Origin: Noviherbaspirillum sp. L7-7A
Lineage (GTDB): Bacteria > Pseudomonadota > Gammaproteobacteria > Burkholderiales > Burkholderiaceae_D
Assembly: GCF_019052805.1 (NCBI RefSeq)
Contig: NZ_JAHQRJ010000001.1
Span: forward strand, 3,596,001-3,660,000
Length of the DNA stretch: 64,000 bases
Direction: 5' to 3'
A program made the position numbers and the translations under genes. Of this stretch, positions 1-10,397 are shown in pieces; positions within the stretch are counted from its first letter, which is position 1; each line of letters starts with the position of its first letter. The notes under the pieces were generated by a model. It was given only the letters and a program-made list of their open reading frames with translations, made no database searches and had not been told where the DNA came from.

Positions 1-2
1 AC

Positions 3-647
3 AGCCACGGCGTAGCGGTCGGCCTGGCGGACCGGGTGGAGTTGTCGCTGGCGCGCCAGACTTTCCGCGGCACCGACGGCGCGCTCGACGGCCTGCGCAT
101 CGGGCAGGATATCGCCGGCGTGAAGGTCAGGCTGGCCGGTGACGCGGTCTACGAACAGGACAGCTGGCTGCCGCAGATCGCCGTTGGCGCCATGGCCAAG
201 CGCAATACCGGCGTGTCGGGCCTAGCCGGGGTCGACAATGTGAAGCAGCTGGGCGCGGCCAGCGACCATGGCGTGGACGTCTACCTGTCAGCCACCCGCA
301 TCCTGCTGGACACGAGCCTGCTGATCAACGGCACGCTGCGCGCCACCCGCGCCAACCAGATGGGCCTGCTGGGTTTTGGCGGCGAGCGCGGCAACCATTA
401 CCAGCCCATGCTGGAAGGCTCGGTCGCCTACCTGTTCGGCCGCACGCTGGTGGGCGGCATCGAATACCGGATGAAGCCGCGCAACCTGGCGGTGGACAGG
501 GAAAAGGATTACTACGATGTCTTCTTGGCCTGGTTTCCGTCCAAGCACCTGTCGCTGACTGCCGCCTGGGTGGCGCTGGGCGACATCACCGTCCTCAACC
601 CGACCCGGCAGAAGGGCGTCTACCTGTCGCTGCAGGCCGGTTTCTGA
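3..647 (+). CDS. DUF3034 family outer-membrane-type protein (5' end outside window)
   Basis: The reading frame is open from base 3, so the gene starts upstream of the window and about 214 C-terminal codons are visible; the GTG at 36 is only internal. The visible part alternates short hydrophobic and charged stretches and ends in a terminal Phe (LQAGF), as expected of an outer-membrane beta-barrel. The overall pattern matches DUF3034 proteins as I recall them. Their function is unknown. A secreted truncated haemoglobin gene follows after 26 bases, a pairing I recall from other Burkholderiales, so the two probably share a transcript. The barrel assignment is inferred; the family name is fairly secure. 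Confidence 0.8.
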   Translation, partial: SHGVAVGLADRVELSLARQTFRGTDGALDGLRIGQDIAGVKVRLAGDAVYEQDSWLPQIAVGAMAKRNTGVSGLAGVDNVKQLGAASDHGVDVYLSATRILLDTSLLINGTLRATRANQMGLLGFGGERGNHYQPMLEGSVAYLFGRTLVGGIEYRMKPRNLAVDREKDYYDVFLAWFPSKHLSLTAAWVALGDITVLNPTRQKGVYLSLQAGF

Positions 648-673
648 ATTCCTCCACATAGCGCTTAACGACC

Positions 674-1096
674 ATGCAATCCTTCCGCACCCTGATCGCT
701 GTCCTGCTCACCGTGGGCAGCCTGCATGCCTTCGCCGCCGAGGATGCCCTGTACCAGGACCTGGGCGGCGCCGCCGGCATCCGCCGCATCGTGGCCGACC
801 TGCTGCCGGCGGTGCAGGCCGACGCCCGCATCAGTGCTTCCTTCGACGGCGTCGACCTGGAGCACCTGGCGGAAAAGCTGGAAGAACAGTTCTGCGATGT
901 CGCCGGCGGTCCGTGCAGGTACAGCGGCAAGGACATGCAGGCCATCCATGAAGACCTGAAGCTGAACCATGCGCATTTCAATGCGCTGGTGGAGGATCTG
1001 CAGGCGGCCATGGAGCGGAACCGGGTGCCGTCGCGGGTGCAGAACCGGTTGCTGGCGCGGTTGGCGCCGATGCACAGGGATGTGGTGACGAAGTAA
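674..1096 (+). CDS. Group 1 truncated haemoglobin with signal peptide
   Basis: A 140-residue protein. Residues 1-22 form a signal peptide (hydrophobic LIAVLLTVG core, AFA cleavage site), followed by a 2/2 globin of the group 1 type: an early YQDLGGAAGIRRIV helix, a phenylalanine-containing middle section, and HAHFNALVEDLQ near residue 100, which holds the likely haem-ligating proximal His. Most truncated globins are cytoplasmic, so export to the periplasm is unusual and suggests a role in handling O2, NO or other ligands outside the cytoplasm. Two cysteines (CDVAGGPC) could form a disulfide there. It sits just behind the DUF3034 barrel gene. The globin call is secure; ligand and role are not known. 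Confidence 0.88.
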   Translation: MQSFRTLIAVLLTVGSLHAFAAEDALYQDLGGAAGIRRIVADLLPAVQADARISASFDGVDLEHLAEKLEEQFCDVAGGPCRYSGKDMQAIHEDLKLNHAHFNALVEDLQAAMERNRVPSRVQNRLLARLAPMHRDVVTK

Positions 1097-1163
1097 AGGG
1101 ATTGTCCTTGCTGGAGGCGCAGGGATCGCTGCGGTTGCCTTTGAAGTGGCGGTCCTGGTCCCG

Positions 1164-1210
1164 TTGAGCGCGCCATGATGGCGGTACCTGAAGCGGAAAA
1201 GGTGTGGCGT
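1164..1210 (-). repeat. Remnant of the R repeat family (terminal arm)
   Basis: This stretch (TTGAGCGCGCC, then GGCGGTACCTGAAGCGG, then AAGGTGTGGCGTC) aligns with the start of the inverted R copy at 39620-39667. It leads straight into a GTGCAAT palindrome. It is therefore a short form of the same element with most of the body missing. Confidence 0.6.
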
Positions 1211-1220
1211 CTTTCGTAGG

Positions 1221-1247
1221 GTGCAATACCCCGAAGGGGCATTGCAC
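1221..1247. repeat. GTGCAAT dispersed palindrome, copy 1
   Basis: An inverted repeat: GTGCAAT-A-CCCC, loop GAA, GGGG-C-ATTGCAC, with a single mismatch. The flank TTTCGTAGG is shared with the copies near 8.6 kb. Related copies lie at 8599, 8677, 40469 and 61894. REP-like, but no REP-associated transposase gene is in the window. Confidence 0.8.
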
Positions 1248-1307
1248 GGTTGGTCGATCTGGCCAGGGCTTTGTCTATCGTTCCAAAGCCAAAGCCAAAG
1301 CCAAAGC

Positions 1308-1669
<362 letters not shown>

Positions 1670-1855
1670 TTGGCACCGATTCGTCCCGGGCTCGCAACGC
1701 AAAGGCGTGCGCGACGATGTGATACCCAGGCTGCATCCGATGGACCGGTAAACCGGATCAGCCAGTGCGACGCCGTTGCGCATTGCGCAAATGGCAGCCT
1801 GCAAGCCGCCCGCCGATTCCCCTTGCAATACGATCTATCATCGTCAATAATCCAA

Positions 1856-1872
1856 ATGAGAATAATTCTCAT
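1856..1872. promoter_or_regulatory. Fur box (ferric uptake regulator operator)
   Basis: ATGAGAATAATTCTCAT is a perfect 17-base palindrome (8-1-8) and matches the TGAGAAT-N-ATTCTCA core of proteobacterial Fur boxes. It lies about 130 bases upstream of the small gene at 2002, the only gene it could serve nearby. A TCCGGA/TCCGGA inverted repeat (1875-1880, 1891-1896) and a T-rich run follow it. Confidence 0.85.
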
Positions 1873-2001
1873 CTTCCGGAGTCAGATGGTTCCGGATCTT
1901 TAATTTTTTAGCCGCTTGTCTACTCCCGGCTATCCAGCCCTTAACAGCCAGCCCCCGCAAGTGCGGCAGCCAGCCACCATGTCTTTTGCAAAGGAATGAT
2001 C

Positions 2002-2319
2002 ATGATGCCTACCGCCACCCTGACGTCCGAGTTTCCTGATCCGTCTGCCGTTGCGTCCCAGCCTGAACTGCTGGTGTCAGCCGCCCTGCACCTCATGTCC
2101 CATTACAGTACCCAGGCTCGCGAAGGCGGACCCTGCCTGAAGCTGGCTTCGGTGATCGAGCGCCATCTGAAGGCGCTGGCGTCGTTGCCGCAACTGGCGC
2201 CGGTACTGCAGGGCACCTGCAGCCAGCTGGCCGAACAATGGGCGATGCATATCGAGCAGGCATCGCCGGCGGTGCGGCCGACGCTGCTGACGCGCATGCT
2301 CAACGGCGCGCGCAACTGA
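2002..2319 (+). CDS. Small hypothetical protein, probably iron (Fur) regulated
   Basis: About 105 residues, helical and soluble, with no signal peptide or membrane segment. The middle (HYSTQAREGGPCLKLASVIE) and end (SPAVRPTLLTRMLNG) look like a compact helical bundle; there are two Cys (GGPC and GTC) but no clear metal motif. Start choice: AAAGGA at 1990-1995 is too close to the ATG at 1996, while the ATG at 2002 or 2005 sits 6-9 bases away, so 2002 is used. The Fur box upstream implies induction under iron limitation. I do not recognise the family. It faces the chemoreceptor gene convergently. Confidence 0.75.
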   Translation: MMPTATLTSEFPDPSAVASQPELLVSAALHLMSHYSTQAREGGPCLKLASVIERHLKALASLPQLAPVLQGTCSQLAEQWAMHIEQASPAVRPTLLTRMLNGARN

Positions 2320-2438
2320 CTGCAAGGCTGTCAGGCGAGGAGTGAGCAGAACAGGGCCGCATTGCCTGCCTTGCCTGAATCATGGTGACGAGCCAGCGCT
2401 GCAATGCGCCAGCGCCGAGCCTGCTTGTATGGCGGCGT

Positions 2439-4148
2439 TCAGAACTCTTCCCAATCGCCACCCTGGTCGGCAACCCGGCTTGCCGGCGCTTTCGTCCTGG
2501 CCGGAATGGCCGGCACGGCACGCTGGCTGCGGGCAATCGGCGCCAATGGCATGGCTGGCGCGACTTGCGGCAGCCGGACTGATGGAACGCTGGCAACCGT
2601 GCCCTGCGTGGCCGACAGCTTGAACGTGCCAACCGTCGCCGCCAGCCCCGCAGCCTGCTCCTGCATCGAACCGGCCGCCGCCGCCGCCTGCTCCACCAGC
2701 GCCGCATTCTGCTGGGTCACCTGATCCATCTGGGCGATGGCCTGGTTCACCTGCTCGATGCCGGCGCTCTGCTCGCTGCTGGCCGCCGTGATCTCGGCCA
2801 TGATGTCGGTCACCCGCTGCACGCTGGCCACCACTTCCTGGATCGTGCTGCCGGCCTGCGCCACGAGCTTGCTGCCGGCCTCGACCTTGTCCACCGAATC
2901 GCCGATCAGGCCCTTGATCTCGCGCGCGGCCGCCGCGCTCTTCTGCGCCAGGCTGCGCACTTCGGTCGCCACCACCGCAAAGCCGCGGCCCTGCTCGCCG
3001 GCACGAGCCGCTTCCACGGCCGCATTCAGCGCCAGGATGTTGGTCTGGAAGGCGATGCCGTCGATCACGCCGATGATGTCGACGATCTTCTTCGACGAAC
3101 TGTCGATGGCAGCCATGGTGTCGACCACCTGGGCCACCACTTCGCCGCCCTGGGTGGCCACGCCGGAAGCGGTGAGCGCCAGCTGGTTGGCCTGGCGGGC
3201 ATTGTCGGCATTCTGCTTGACCGTGGAGGTGAGTTCTTCCATCGACGAGGCGGTTTCCTCCAGCGAGGACGCCTGCTGCTCGGTGCGCGAGGACAGGTCC
3301 ATGTTGCCCGAGGCAATCTCGCTGGCCGAGGTGGCGATGTTGTCGGCGCCGTTGCGAACCTGGCTGACCAGCTGGCCGAGATTGTCGTTCATCGTGGCCA
3401 GCGCCTTCATCAGCTGGCCGGTTTCGTCATTGCTGCGCGCCTCGATGCGGCCCGACAGGTCGCCCGCGGCCACCCGGTTCGCCACTTCCACCGCCTGCGC
3501 CAGCGGCCGGGTGATGCCGCGGGTCAGGTAGACCGAGAAGCCCATGCCGGACAGCACCGCCAGCGCGCTGACGATCAGCAGCAGCTCGCGACCCTTGCGG
3601 TATTGCGCGGCGATGTCGTCGGCTTCCTCGTTGATCAGCCGTGTCTGCTGCTCGGCCATGGCGCGGATGGCAGCCAGATACGCGGCCAGCCTGGGCCGGG
3701 TATCGCTGTCGAAATGCGCAATCGCCTGGGCCTGGTTGCCCGCCGCCTTGGCCTCAAGCGCCACCTTGCGCGATGCCGTGTAGGCCTTGCGTGCTTCCAT
3801 CAGGGTGGCCAGCCTTTCCTTCATTACCGGTTGCCTGAGGCTTTCGGTAAAACCGTTCTGCACGATTTCCGCCCTGGCGCTGGAAGCCGTCATCGCGGCG
3901 GCCAGTGCCTTTTCATGCGCCGCATCGGTAGTGCGCAGCGCATCCACGGCCCGCACCGCATTGAGTTCGATGGCAAGCCGCCATTCGCCGAGCAGGCGCT
4001 CGTCGCGCAGGCTGGACTTGACCAGCTCCTCGGTGGCGTCGGCGGCATGCTGCATGCGCCAGATGGCGGTGCCGGACAGCACCAGCAACATGGCCAGCAC
4101 ACAGGTAAAACCAATGGCGAGACGTGATCCGATTTTCAGATTTTTCAT
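2439..4148 (-). CDS. Methyl-accepting chemotaxis protein with CheR-docking tail
   Basis: 569 residues. TM1 is near residues 8-30, followed by a periplasmic four-helix-bundle type ligand domain of about 155 residues, TM2 at about 186-206 ([15 protein letters not shown]), a HAMP linker, and a long cytoplasmic coiled coil whose hairpin tip ([20 protein letters not shown]) is near residues 360-400. It ends in DWEEF, the xWxxF pentapeptide that tethers methyltransferase CheR and methylesterase CheB, so this is probably a high-abundance, autonomous receptor. A longer frame begins at 4199, but [14 protein letters not shown] at 4148 is the family start. The ligand cannot be told. It is divergent from the hybrid kinase gene. 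Confidence 0.93.
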   Translation of the reverse strand: MKNLKIGSRLAIGFTCVLAMLLVLSGTAIWRMQHAADATEELVKSSLRDERLLGEWRLAIELNAVRAVDALRTTDAAHEKALAAAMTASSARAEIVQNGFTESLRQPVMKERLATLMEARKAYTASRKVALEAKAAGNQAQAIAHFDSDTRPRLAAYLAAIRAMAEQQTRLINEEADDIAAQYRKGRELLLIVSALAVLSGMGFSVYLTRGITRPLAQAVEVANRVAAGDLSGRIEARSNDETGQLMKALATMNDNLGQLVSQVRNGADNIATSASEIASGNMDLSSRTEQQASSLEETASSMEELTSTVKQNADNARQANQLALTASGVATQGGEVVAQVVDTMAAIDSSSKKIVDIIGVIDGIAFQTNILALNAAVEAARAGEQGRGFAVVATEVRSLAQKSAAAAREIKGLIGDSVDKVEAGSKLVAQAGSTIQEVVASVQRVTDIMAEITAASSEQSAGIEQVNQAIAQMDQVTQQNAALVEQAAAAAGSMQEQAAGLAATVGTFKLSATQGTVASVPSVRLPQVAPAMPLAPIARSQRAVPAIPARTKAPASRVADQGGDWEEF

Positions 4149-4322
4149 AAGAAGCACAGCAGATGGAATTGGGCTCCCGCCGGCGGCGGGACTAACCACG
4201 AGTATCGACCAGCATGCTTGTTTCTGTAAATAAATTAATTGACTCTAGTCAATTTTTTGCAAAATGTGGCGGCCGGACCAACGTCCAACCCGGCTGCCAC
4301 GTGATCGGTTGCAATATTCGCC

Positions 4323-7300
4323 ATGAGCGGACGCGCTATATTCGCTATTCTTCATCGACAGGCAAACCAGATGGCCTTACGCTTTTTATCCGGTGGCGGC
4401 ACGATGGGTCGGATGATGCGCGACCATGACTGGGACAATTCGCCCCTGGGCAGGCCGCAAACCTGGCCGATGCCGCTGCGTACCATCGTCGGCGTGATGC
4501 TGTCGGCGAATCAGCCGATGTTCGCCGTCTGGGGACCGGAACGTTCACTGCTCTACAACGACGGCTATGCCGGGATCCTGGGCAACCATCATCCTGCCGC
4601 GCTCGGGCGGCGCTTCTTCGATGTCTGGCACGAACTGGTCAACGAGGTGGGGCCGATCATGGACCGGGCCTATGCCGGCGAGCCGACTTCCATGAATGAC
4701 CTGATGCTGATCATGCAGCGCCATGGTTATCCGGAAGAAACCCATTTTTCCTTCTTCTACGCGCCGCTGCGCGACGAGACCGGCAATGTGGGCGGCGTAT
4801 TCTGCAGCTGCACCGAGATCACTGCCCAGGTATTCGCCGAGCGCAGCCGGCTGGCCGAGCTGGACCGCTTCCAGGTGCTGTTCAACCTGTCGCCCAGCTT
4901 CGTGGCGGTGCTGCGCGGGCCGGAGCATGTGTATGAACTGGTCAATCCGAGCTACCTGCAGCTGATCGGCCATCGCGATCCGATCGGGCGCACGGTGCGC
5001 GAGGTGCTGCCCGAAATCGGGGCGCAGGGCTATTTCGACCTGCTGGACCATGTCTATCGCAGCGGCCTGCCGTATGCCGCCAGCGCAGTTGATGTTTTCC
5101 TGATGCGCACGCCCGGCGCCGGACCGGAACTGCGGGTGCTGGACCTGCTGTTCCAGCCCATGCGCAATCCTGCCGGCGAAGTGATCGGCATCCTGATCAA
5201 CGGCACCGACGTCACCGAGATGCATCTGGCCCAGGAACAGCTGCGCGAAAGCGAGATGCGCAACCGCCAGATCCTGGATGGCGCCATCGACTACGCCATC
5301 ATCGCCACCGACCTCGAAGGCCGGGTCAGGCGCTGGAACCAGGGCGCTTGCAGGCTGTTTGGCTGGTCCGAGGCCGACATGCTCGGACAGACGCTGGAGC
5401 GCATCCTGGATCCGGAAGACCAGGCCGCCGGGCGGCTGGCGCATGACCGGGAAACGGCGCTTGCCGGCGGTACTGCAAGCGACGAGCGCTGGCACCGGCG
5501 CAGGTCGGACGAGCTGTTCTGGGGCAGCACCGAAACCACTGCTTTGCGCGACGAGTCGGGCGTCGTTACCGGCTTCGTCAAGGTGCTGCGCGACCGGACG
5601 GAGGAACATCTTGCGGCGCGCGCGCTGGCCGTCTCCAACGACCAGCTGCAGCGCGCCCAGACCGCCGGCGGCGTCGGCGTCTTCACCGTGGACCTGGAAA
5701 CCGGGCGCATCAGGGCGACGCCGGAATTCTGCCGCATCTTCGGGCTGGCGCCGGCGGAGTGGCTGCCGGCGGGCAGCATCGAGTCGCTGGCGTTCCCCGA
5801 GGACCAGCATCTGATGTCCAACCGCGCCAGCCGCGAAACCGGCACCGCCGCGGTCCGCACCCAGTACCGGATCCGCCGCGCCGACGACGGCAGCGTGCGC
5901 TGGATCGCCCGCAGCGCCGAATTCCAGTTCGACGCGACCGGCCGGCCGGTCAGCATGGATGGCGTGGTGCAGGATGTCACCGAGCGCCATGCCGCCGAAG
6001 TCCAGCTGCGCAACAGCGAGGAACGCTTCCGCACCTTTGCCCAGGCCTTGCCCAATCATGTCTGGAGCGCCCGTCCCAATGGCGAGCTGGACTGGTTCAA
6101 CGACCAGGTGCTGGCCTATACCGGCTGCAGCCACGACACGCTGGCCGGCGAGGGCTGGCTGTCGGTCATCCATCCCGACGACATCGACGCGGCCGGCGCG
6201 GCCTGGCAGCATGCCTTGCGGACCGAGTCGCTCTACGAGATCGAGTTCCGCATCCGCCGCCGCGACGGCGCCTGGCGCTGGTTCCTGGCGCGGGCCCTGC
6301 CGATGCGCGACGCCGACGGCGTGCTGACCCACTGGCTGGGCACCAACACCGACATGGAAGACCAGCGCGCCGCCAGGGAAATCCTGATGAGCACCAATGC
6401 CGCGCTGGAGCAGCGGGTGCAGGCGCAGACGCTGGAACGGGAACGGATCTGGAATCTATCGCAGGACCTGCTGGTGGTGGTGGGCGCGGATGGCCACTTC
6501 CGCAACGTCAATCCGGCCTGGACCCGCATCCTCGGCTTCCGGCCGGAAGAAGTGATCGGCAAGCATGTCGACGCACTGATCTATCCGCCCGACCGTGACG
6601 CCACGCTGGCCGCGCTGGCAGTGGCTTCCCGGGAAAACCTGAACCAGTTTGAAAACCGCTATCTGCACAAGGACGGCAGCTTCCGCTGGTTTTCCTGGTC
6701 GGCCTCGCATGACGACAATGGCGTGGTGTATGCCACCGGCCGCCACATCACCGCCGAGAAGGAAGCCGCGGCCGCGCTGGCCCGCACCGAGGAGGCGCTG
6801 CGCCATGCGCAGAAGATGGATGCGGTTGGCCAGCTCACCGGCGGCATCGCGCATGACTTCAATAATCTGCTGCAGGGCATCACCGGCTCGCTGGAGATGC
6901 TGAAGCTGCGCATCGACGCCGGGCGCTATGACAGCGTCGACCGCTTCGTCACCGGCGCCATCAATTCGGCCAGCCGCGCCGCGGCGCTGACGCATCGCCT
7001 GCTGGCCTTCTCGCGGCGCCAGCCGCTGGACCCGAAGGCAGTCAAGGTCAATCCGCTGGTGGCGTCGATGGAAGACCTGCTGCGGCGTACCCTGGGCGAG
7101 CGCATCCAGATCGAACTGGTGCTGGCCGGCGGTTTGTGGCCCACGCTGTGCGATCCCAACCAGCTGGAAAACGCCATTCTCAACCTGTGCATCAATGCCC
7201 GCGACGCCATGCCCGACGGCGGCAAGCTGACCGTGGAAACCTGCAATGCCCATCTCGACGACGTGTACGCGGCCGGCGTGCGCGGCCTGGCGCCGGGCCA

Positions 7301-7946
7301 GTATGCCTGCATCTGCGTGACCGACACCGGCACCGGCATGCCGCCCGACGTGGTGGAACGCGCGTTCGAGCCCTTCTTCACTACCAAGCCGCTGGGGCAG
7401 GGCACCGGACTGGGCCTGTCGATGATCTATGGCTTTGCGCAGCAGTCCGAGGGCCATGTGCGCATCTACAGCGAAGTCGGGCGCGGCACCACGGTCAAGC
7501 TCTACCTGCCGCGCTTTCGCGGCACGCTGCCGGGCGAGGATGACGCGCCGCATCTCAACGATGCCCATCTGTCGGCCGAAAGCGAGATCGTGCTGGTGGT
7601 GGAAGATGAAAAGGTGGTGCGCTCGCTGATCGTGGACGTGCTGCATGAACTCGGCTACCGGGCCCTGGAAGCCGAGGACGGTCCCGGCGGCCTGGCGCTG
7701 CTGCAGTCGCGCCGCAAGATCGACCTGCTGGTCACCGACATCGGCCTGCCCGGCCTGAACGGCCGGCAGCTGGCCGACGCCGCCCGCCTGCTGCGCCCGG
7801 ACCTGAAGGTGCTGTTCATGACCGGCTATGCGGAAAACGCCGCCTTCGCCAATGGCTTCCTCGAGCACGGCATGGAAATGATCACCAAGCCGTTCGCGAT
7901 GGAGCGGCTGGCCAGCAAGCTGCGCGAGATGGTGGAGCGGCGCTAG
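4323..7946 (+). CDS. Multi-PAS hybrid sensor histidine kinase / response regulator
   Basis: 1207 residues with no clear membrane segment, so cytoplasmic. About six PAS-type modules in series (roughly 40-150, 180-300, 312-430, 440-560, 565-690, 705-830) lead to a dimerisation/phosphoacceptor domain ([17 protein letters not shown], His844), an ATPase domain with the G box [10 protein letters not shown], and a C-terminal receiver domain with phospho-acceptor Asp1139 ([10 protein letters not shown]). A phosphorelay from His844 to Asp1139 or to a separate partner is expected; no cognate regulator or Hpt gene is adjacent. The start is uncertain: ATG 4323 or ATG 4371 ([13 protein letters not shown]), the latter closer to related proteins I recall. 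No strong ribosome site decides it. Confidence 0.92.
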   Translation: MSGRAIFAILHRQANQMALRFLSGGGTMGRMMRDHDWDNSPLGRPQTWPMPLRTIVGVMLSANQPMFAVWGPERSLLYNDGYAGILGNHHPAALGRRFFDVWHELVNEVGPIMDRAYAGEPTSMNDLMLIMQRHGYPEETHFSFFYAPLRDETGNVGGVFCSCTEITAQVFAERSRLAELDRFQVLFNLSPSFVAVLRGPEHVYELVNPSYLQLIGHRDPIGRTVREVLPEIGAQGYFDLLDHVYRSGLPYAASAVDVFLMRTPGAGPELRVLDLLFQPMRNPAGEVIGILINGTDVTEMHLAQEQLRESEMRNRQILDGAIDYAIIATDLEGRVRRWNQGACRLFGWSEADMLGQTLERILDPEDQAAGRLAHDRETALAGGTASDERWHRRRSDELFWGSTETTALRDESGVVTGFVKVLRDRTEEHLAARALAVSNDQLQRAQTAGGVGVFTVDLETGRIRATPEFCRIFGLAPAEWLPAGSIESLAFPEDQHLMSNRASRETGTAAVRTQYRIRRADDGSVRWIARSAEFQFDATGRPVSMDGVVQDVTERHAAEVQLRNSEERFRTFAQALPNHVWSARPNGELDWFNDQVLAYTGCSHDTLAGEGWLSVIHPDDIDAAGAAWQHALRTESLYEIEFRIRRRDGAWRWFLARALPMRDADGVLTHWLGTNTDMEDQRAAREILMSTNAALEQRVQAQTLERERIWNLSQDLLVVVGADGHFRNVNPAWTRILGFRPEEVIGKHVDALIYPPDRDATLAALAVASRENLNQFENRYLHKDGSFRWFSWSASHDDNGVVYATGRHITAEKEAAAALARTEEALRHAQKMDAVGQLTGGIAHDFNNLLQGITGSLEMLKLRIDAGRYDSVDRFVTGAINSASRAAALTHRLLAFSRRQPLDPKAVKVNPLVASMEDLLRRTLGERIQIELVLAGGLWPTLCDPNQLENAILNLCINARDAMPDGGKLTVETCNAHLDDVYAAGVRGLAPGQYACICVTDTGTGMPPDVVERAFEPFFTTKPLGQGTGLGLSMIYGFAQQSEGHVRIYSEVGRGTTVKLYLPRFRGTLPGEDDAPHLNDAHLSAESEIVLVVEDEKVVRSLIVDVLHELGYRALEAEDGPGGLALLQSRRKIDLLVTDIGLPGLNGRQLADAARLLRPDLKVLFMTGYAENAAFANGFLEHGMEMITKPFAMERLASKLREMVERR

Positions 7947-7956
7947 AGTAGGGCTG

Positions 7957-8382
7957 CTAACCCAGCGCCGCCTGGCCCAGGCATATCAGCACCAGCACGG
8001 CATACGGGAAGGCGACGGTAGGCCGCAGCATGTTCTTCCCATACTCGGCGAGCAGGCCGGCCGTGCCGGGGCGGGATGCCAGCCATTCGCTATGCAGCTG
8101 GCAGGACGCGGCAGACGGTGTGGCGTCTTCCCGCAGCAATTGCTCGACACGCAGGATGCGCTCGCCGAGGCGCGCCTGGAAGGTGCGGAAAATGGCTTCC
8201 TGCAGCCAGAGAACCAGCAGCAGCGCAGCGCCGGCGGGCACGCTCAATGACAGCGCCGGGCTGGCGGCCAGCAGGGCGACGCCTGCCAGCTTGATCAGCA
8301 GGCTGTTCCTTTCGTGCTGTTCATGGTTGTGCTGCAGGGCGGTCCATTCCTGGGTCAGGGCGGAGGCTTCGGTCCGATGCAT
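7957..8382 (-). CDS. Hypothetical inner-membrane protein, three predicted TM segments
   Basis: About 141 residues. A charged N-terminus (HRTEASALTQEW) is followed by two adjacent hydrophobic segments (LLIKLAGVALLAASPALSL and AGAALLLVLWLQEAIF), a soluble helical stretch of about 50 residues, and a third segment at the C-terminus (FPYAVLVLICLGQAALG). The start at 8382 is chosen because AAAGGA lies five bases upstream; the longer frame from 8418 has no such site. It is convergent with the hybrid kinase gene, 10 bases away. The family is not recognised. Confidence 0.72.
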   Translation of the reverse strand: MHRTEASALTQEWTALQHNHEQHERNSLLIKLAGVALLAASPALSLSVPAGAALLLVLWLQEAIFRTFQARLGERILRVEQLLREDATPSAASCQLHSEWLASRPGTAGLLAEYGKNMLRPTVAFPYAVLVLICLGQAALG

Positions 8383-8547
8383 CGTTTCCTTTATTGTTTT
8401 ATCCCGGGGGCCGGTCATGCGTGATGCGGCCGCTCCTTGCGTGCAGTTGAAAATAGCACGTCCTTGTAAGATCCGGGCCGTAACGGGTCAATGGCGTTGA
8501 TGGTGTGATGCCTGTCAGGCTTAATGCAGGGCAAGCGTAGGGAAGCG

Positions 8548-8762
8548 GCGAAGCGCATGGCGGCAATGCGTGGAGCGGAAACGGTGCAGCTTCGTAAGGT
8601 GCAATACCCGAAGGGCATTGCACGGTGGTTGCATTCCGGGACCGTCATGTCGGTCGCCTTGGCTGATCGACCCATCGTGCAATGCCCCTGGGGGGTATTG
8701 CACCCTACGAACGCCGTGCCTTGTTCGCTTCGGGCATTGCCCGCACGGCGCACTCAGCGGCA
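8548..8762. repeat. Composite inverted repeat: two GTGCAAT palindromes with R-family arms
   Basis: Two palindromes (8599-8623 and 8677-8703) face each other. The outer arms TTCGTAAGGTGCAATACCC (8591-8609) and the stretch at 8693-8711 are complementary at 18 of 19 bases. Beyond them, 8548-8590 and 8712-8762 resemble the terminal arm of the R element (GCGCATGGCGG... and ...CCCGCACGGCGCACTCAGCGG). The rest of the gap between the genes at 8382 and 9014 holds only a short (CTGCGG) run near 8838-8858; I see no gene in it. Confidence 0.75.
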
Positions 8763-9013
8763 CAAGCTGCCACCATCGCTGCCGTACGGCGCAACAATCG
8801 CTATCGACCGTCGCCGCTGTCCTTCACACGCAGCGCCCGCTGCGGCTGCGGCTGCGGCCCGGCTCCAGGCGTCGACCGCTGCGGCTGAGGCGATGACGGC
8901 CGGACGGCTGCCCTGCCACGAAGTACCTTCTGCGACGGTTCGACCCGGAAGCCGAGCTTCTGCCGTTTCGCCAGTGCCTTGTTCGCCATGCCGTTGCGCT
9001 CTACCGGTTGCCG

Positions 9014-10345
9014 TTACAGCACGTAGCGCGACAGGTCTTCATTGACCGCCAGCTCGCCCAGCCTGGTGTCGACATAGGCGGCATCGATCACCAGCGTCTT
9101 TTCCTGGGTGTCGCTGGCGGAGTAGGACATTTCCTCCAGCAGCTTTTCCATCACCGTGTACAACCGGCGGGCGCCGATGTTCTCGGTCTTTTCATTGACC
9201 GAATACGCGATCTCGGCCAGGCGGCGGATGCCGTCCTCGCGGAACTCGATCGCCACGCCCTCGGTGCCCAGCAGCGCTTCATACTGGCGCGTCAGGCAGG
9301 CATCGGTGCCGGTCAGGATGCGCTGGAAATCCTCGATGGACAGCGAGTCCAGTTCCACCCGGATCGGGAAACGGCCCTGCAGCTCGGGGATCAGGTCCGA
9401 CGGCCGCGACAGATGGAAGGCGCCGGACGCGATGAACAGGATGTGGTCGGTCTTGACCATGCCGTACTTGGTGTTGACGGTGGTGCCTTCGACCAGCGGC
9501 AGCAGGTCGCGCTGCACGCCGGCCCGCGAGACATCGGCGCCGCCGGTTTCCGAGCGCGAGGCGATCTTGTCGATCTCGTCCAGGAACACGATGCCGTTCT
9601 GCTCGACATTGGCAATCGCCTTCTGCTTCAGCTCGTCCTCGTTGACCAGCTTGCCGGCCTCTTCCTCGGTCAGCAGCTTCATCGCGTCGGCGATCTTCAT
9701 CTTGCGCGACTTCTTGCGGTTGCTGCCCAGGCCGGAGAACATCGACTTGATCTGCTCCGTCATTTCCTCCATGCCCGGCGGCGCCATGATTTCCATCTGC
9801 GGCGCCGCCTCGGCCACCTCGACCTCGATTTCACGGTCGTTCAGCGAGCCCTCGCGCAGACGCTTGCGGAAGGTCTGGCGGGTGTTGCTGTCGCTGCTCG
9901 ATTCTGCACCGTTGTTGAAGCCGAAGTCGCGCGCAGGCGGCAGCAGGATGTCCAGCACCCGGTCTTCCGCCGCTTCCTCGGCACGGGTCATCATCTTGCG
10001 CTTCTCGCTCTCGCGGGTCTGCTTGATGCCGATGTCGATCAGGTCTCGGATGATGGTGTCGACATCTCGGCCGACATAGCCCACCTCGGTGAACTTGGTG
10101 GCTTCCACCTTGATGAAGGGCGCGTCGGCCAGCTTGGCCAGGCGGCGGGCGATTTCTGTCTTGCCCACGCCGGTCGGGCCGATCATCAGGATGTTCTTGG
10201 GCGTGATTTCATGGCGCAGCGGATCCGGCACCTGTTGCCGGCGCCAGCGGTTGCGCAGCGCAATGGCGACCGCGCGCTTGGCGCGGCTCTGGCCCACCAC
10301 GTGTTTGTCGAGTTCGGAAACGATTTCCGGCGGAGTCATGTTCAT
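9014..10345 (-). CDS. hslU: ATP-dependent protease ATPase subunit HslU
   Basis: 443 residues, the usual length. HslU is the AAA+ unfoldase ring that feeds substrates to the HslV peptidase in the cytoplasm. Walker A GPTGVGKT is at residues 56-63, and Walker B with sensor features around [12 protein letters not shown] is near 250. The middle carries the variable I-domain (about 110-230), and the C-terminal DLSRYVL tail is the segment that inserts between HslV subunits. Start ATG 10345, with ATG 10339 as an alternative. It lies 52 bases downstream of hslV, so a two-gene heat-shock-type operon is expected, though I did not find a sigma-32 promoter. Confidence 0.98.
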   Translation of the reverse strand: MNMTPPEIVSELDKHVVGQSRAKRAVAIALRNRWRRQQVPDPLRHEITPKNILMIGPTGVGKTEIARRLAKLADAPFIKVEATKFTEVGYVGRDVDTIIRDLIDIGIKQTRESEKRKMMTRAEEAAEDRVLDILLPPARDFGFNNGAESSSDSNTRQTFRKRLREGSLNDREIEVEVAEAAPQMEIMAPPGMEEMTEQIKSMFSGLGSNRKKSRKMKIADAMKLLTEEEAGKLVNEDELKQKAIANVEQNGIVFLDEIDKIASRSETGGADVSRAGVQRDLLPLVEGTTVNTKYGMVKTDHILFIASGAFHLSRPSDLIPELQGRFPIRVELDSLSIEDFQRILTGTDACLTRQYEALLGTEGVAIEFREDGIRRLAEIAYSVNEKTENIGARRLYTVMEKLLEEMSYSASDTQEKTLVIDAAYVDTRLGELAVNEDLSRYVL

Positions 10346-10397
10346 TGTTGTATCCCGTTTGCAGTGCTGGTGGCGTGGGGCGGGCGCGGAGGCCGCC

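Noticed and set aside
1875-1909. TCCGGA hairpin plus T-rich run as a terminator after the Fur box
   Set aside because: The stem is only 6 bp with a 10-base loop and the T run is interrupted; mentioned as a possible attenuator but not called.
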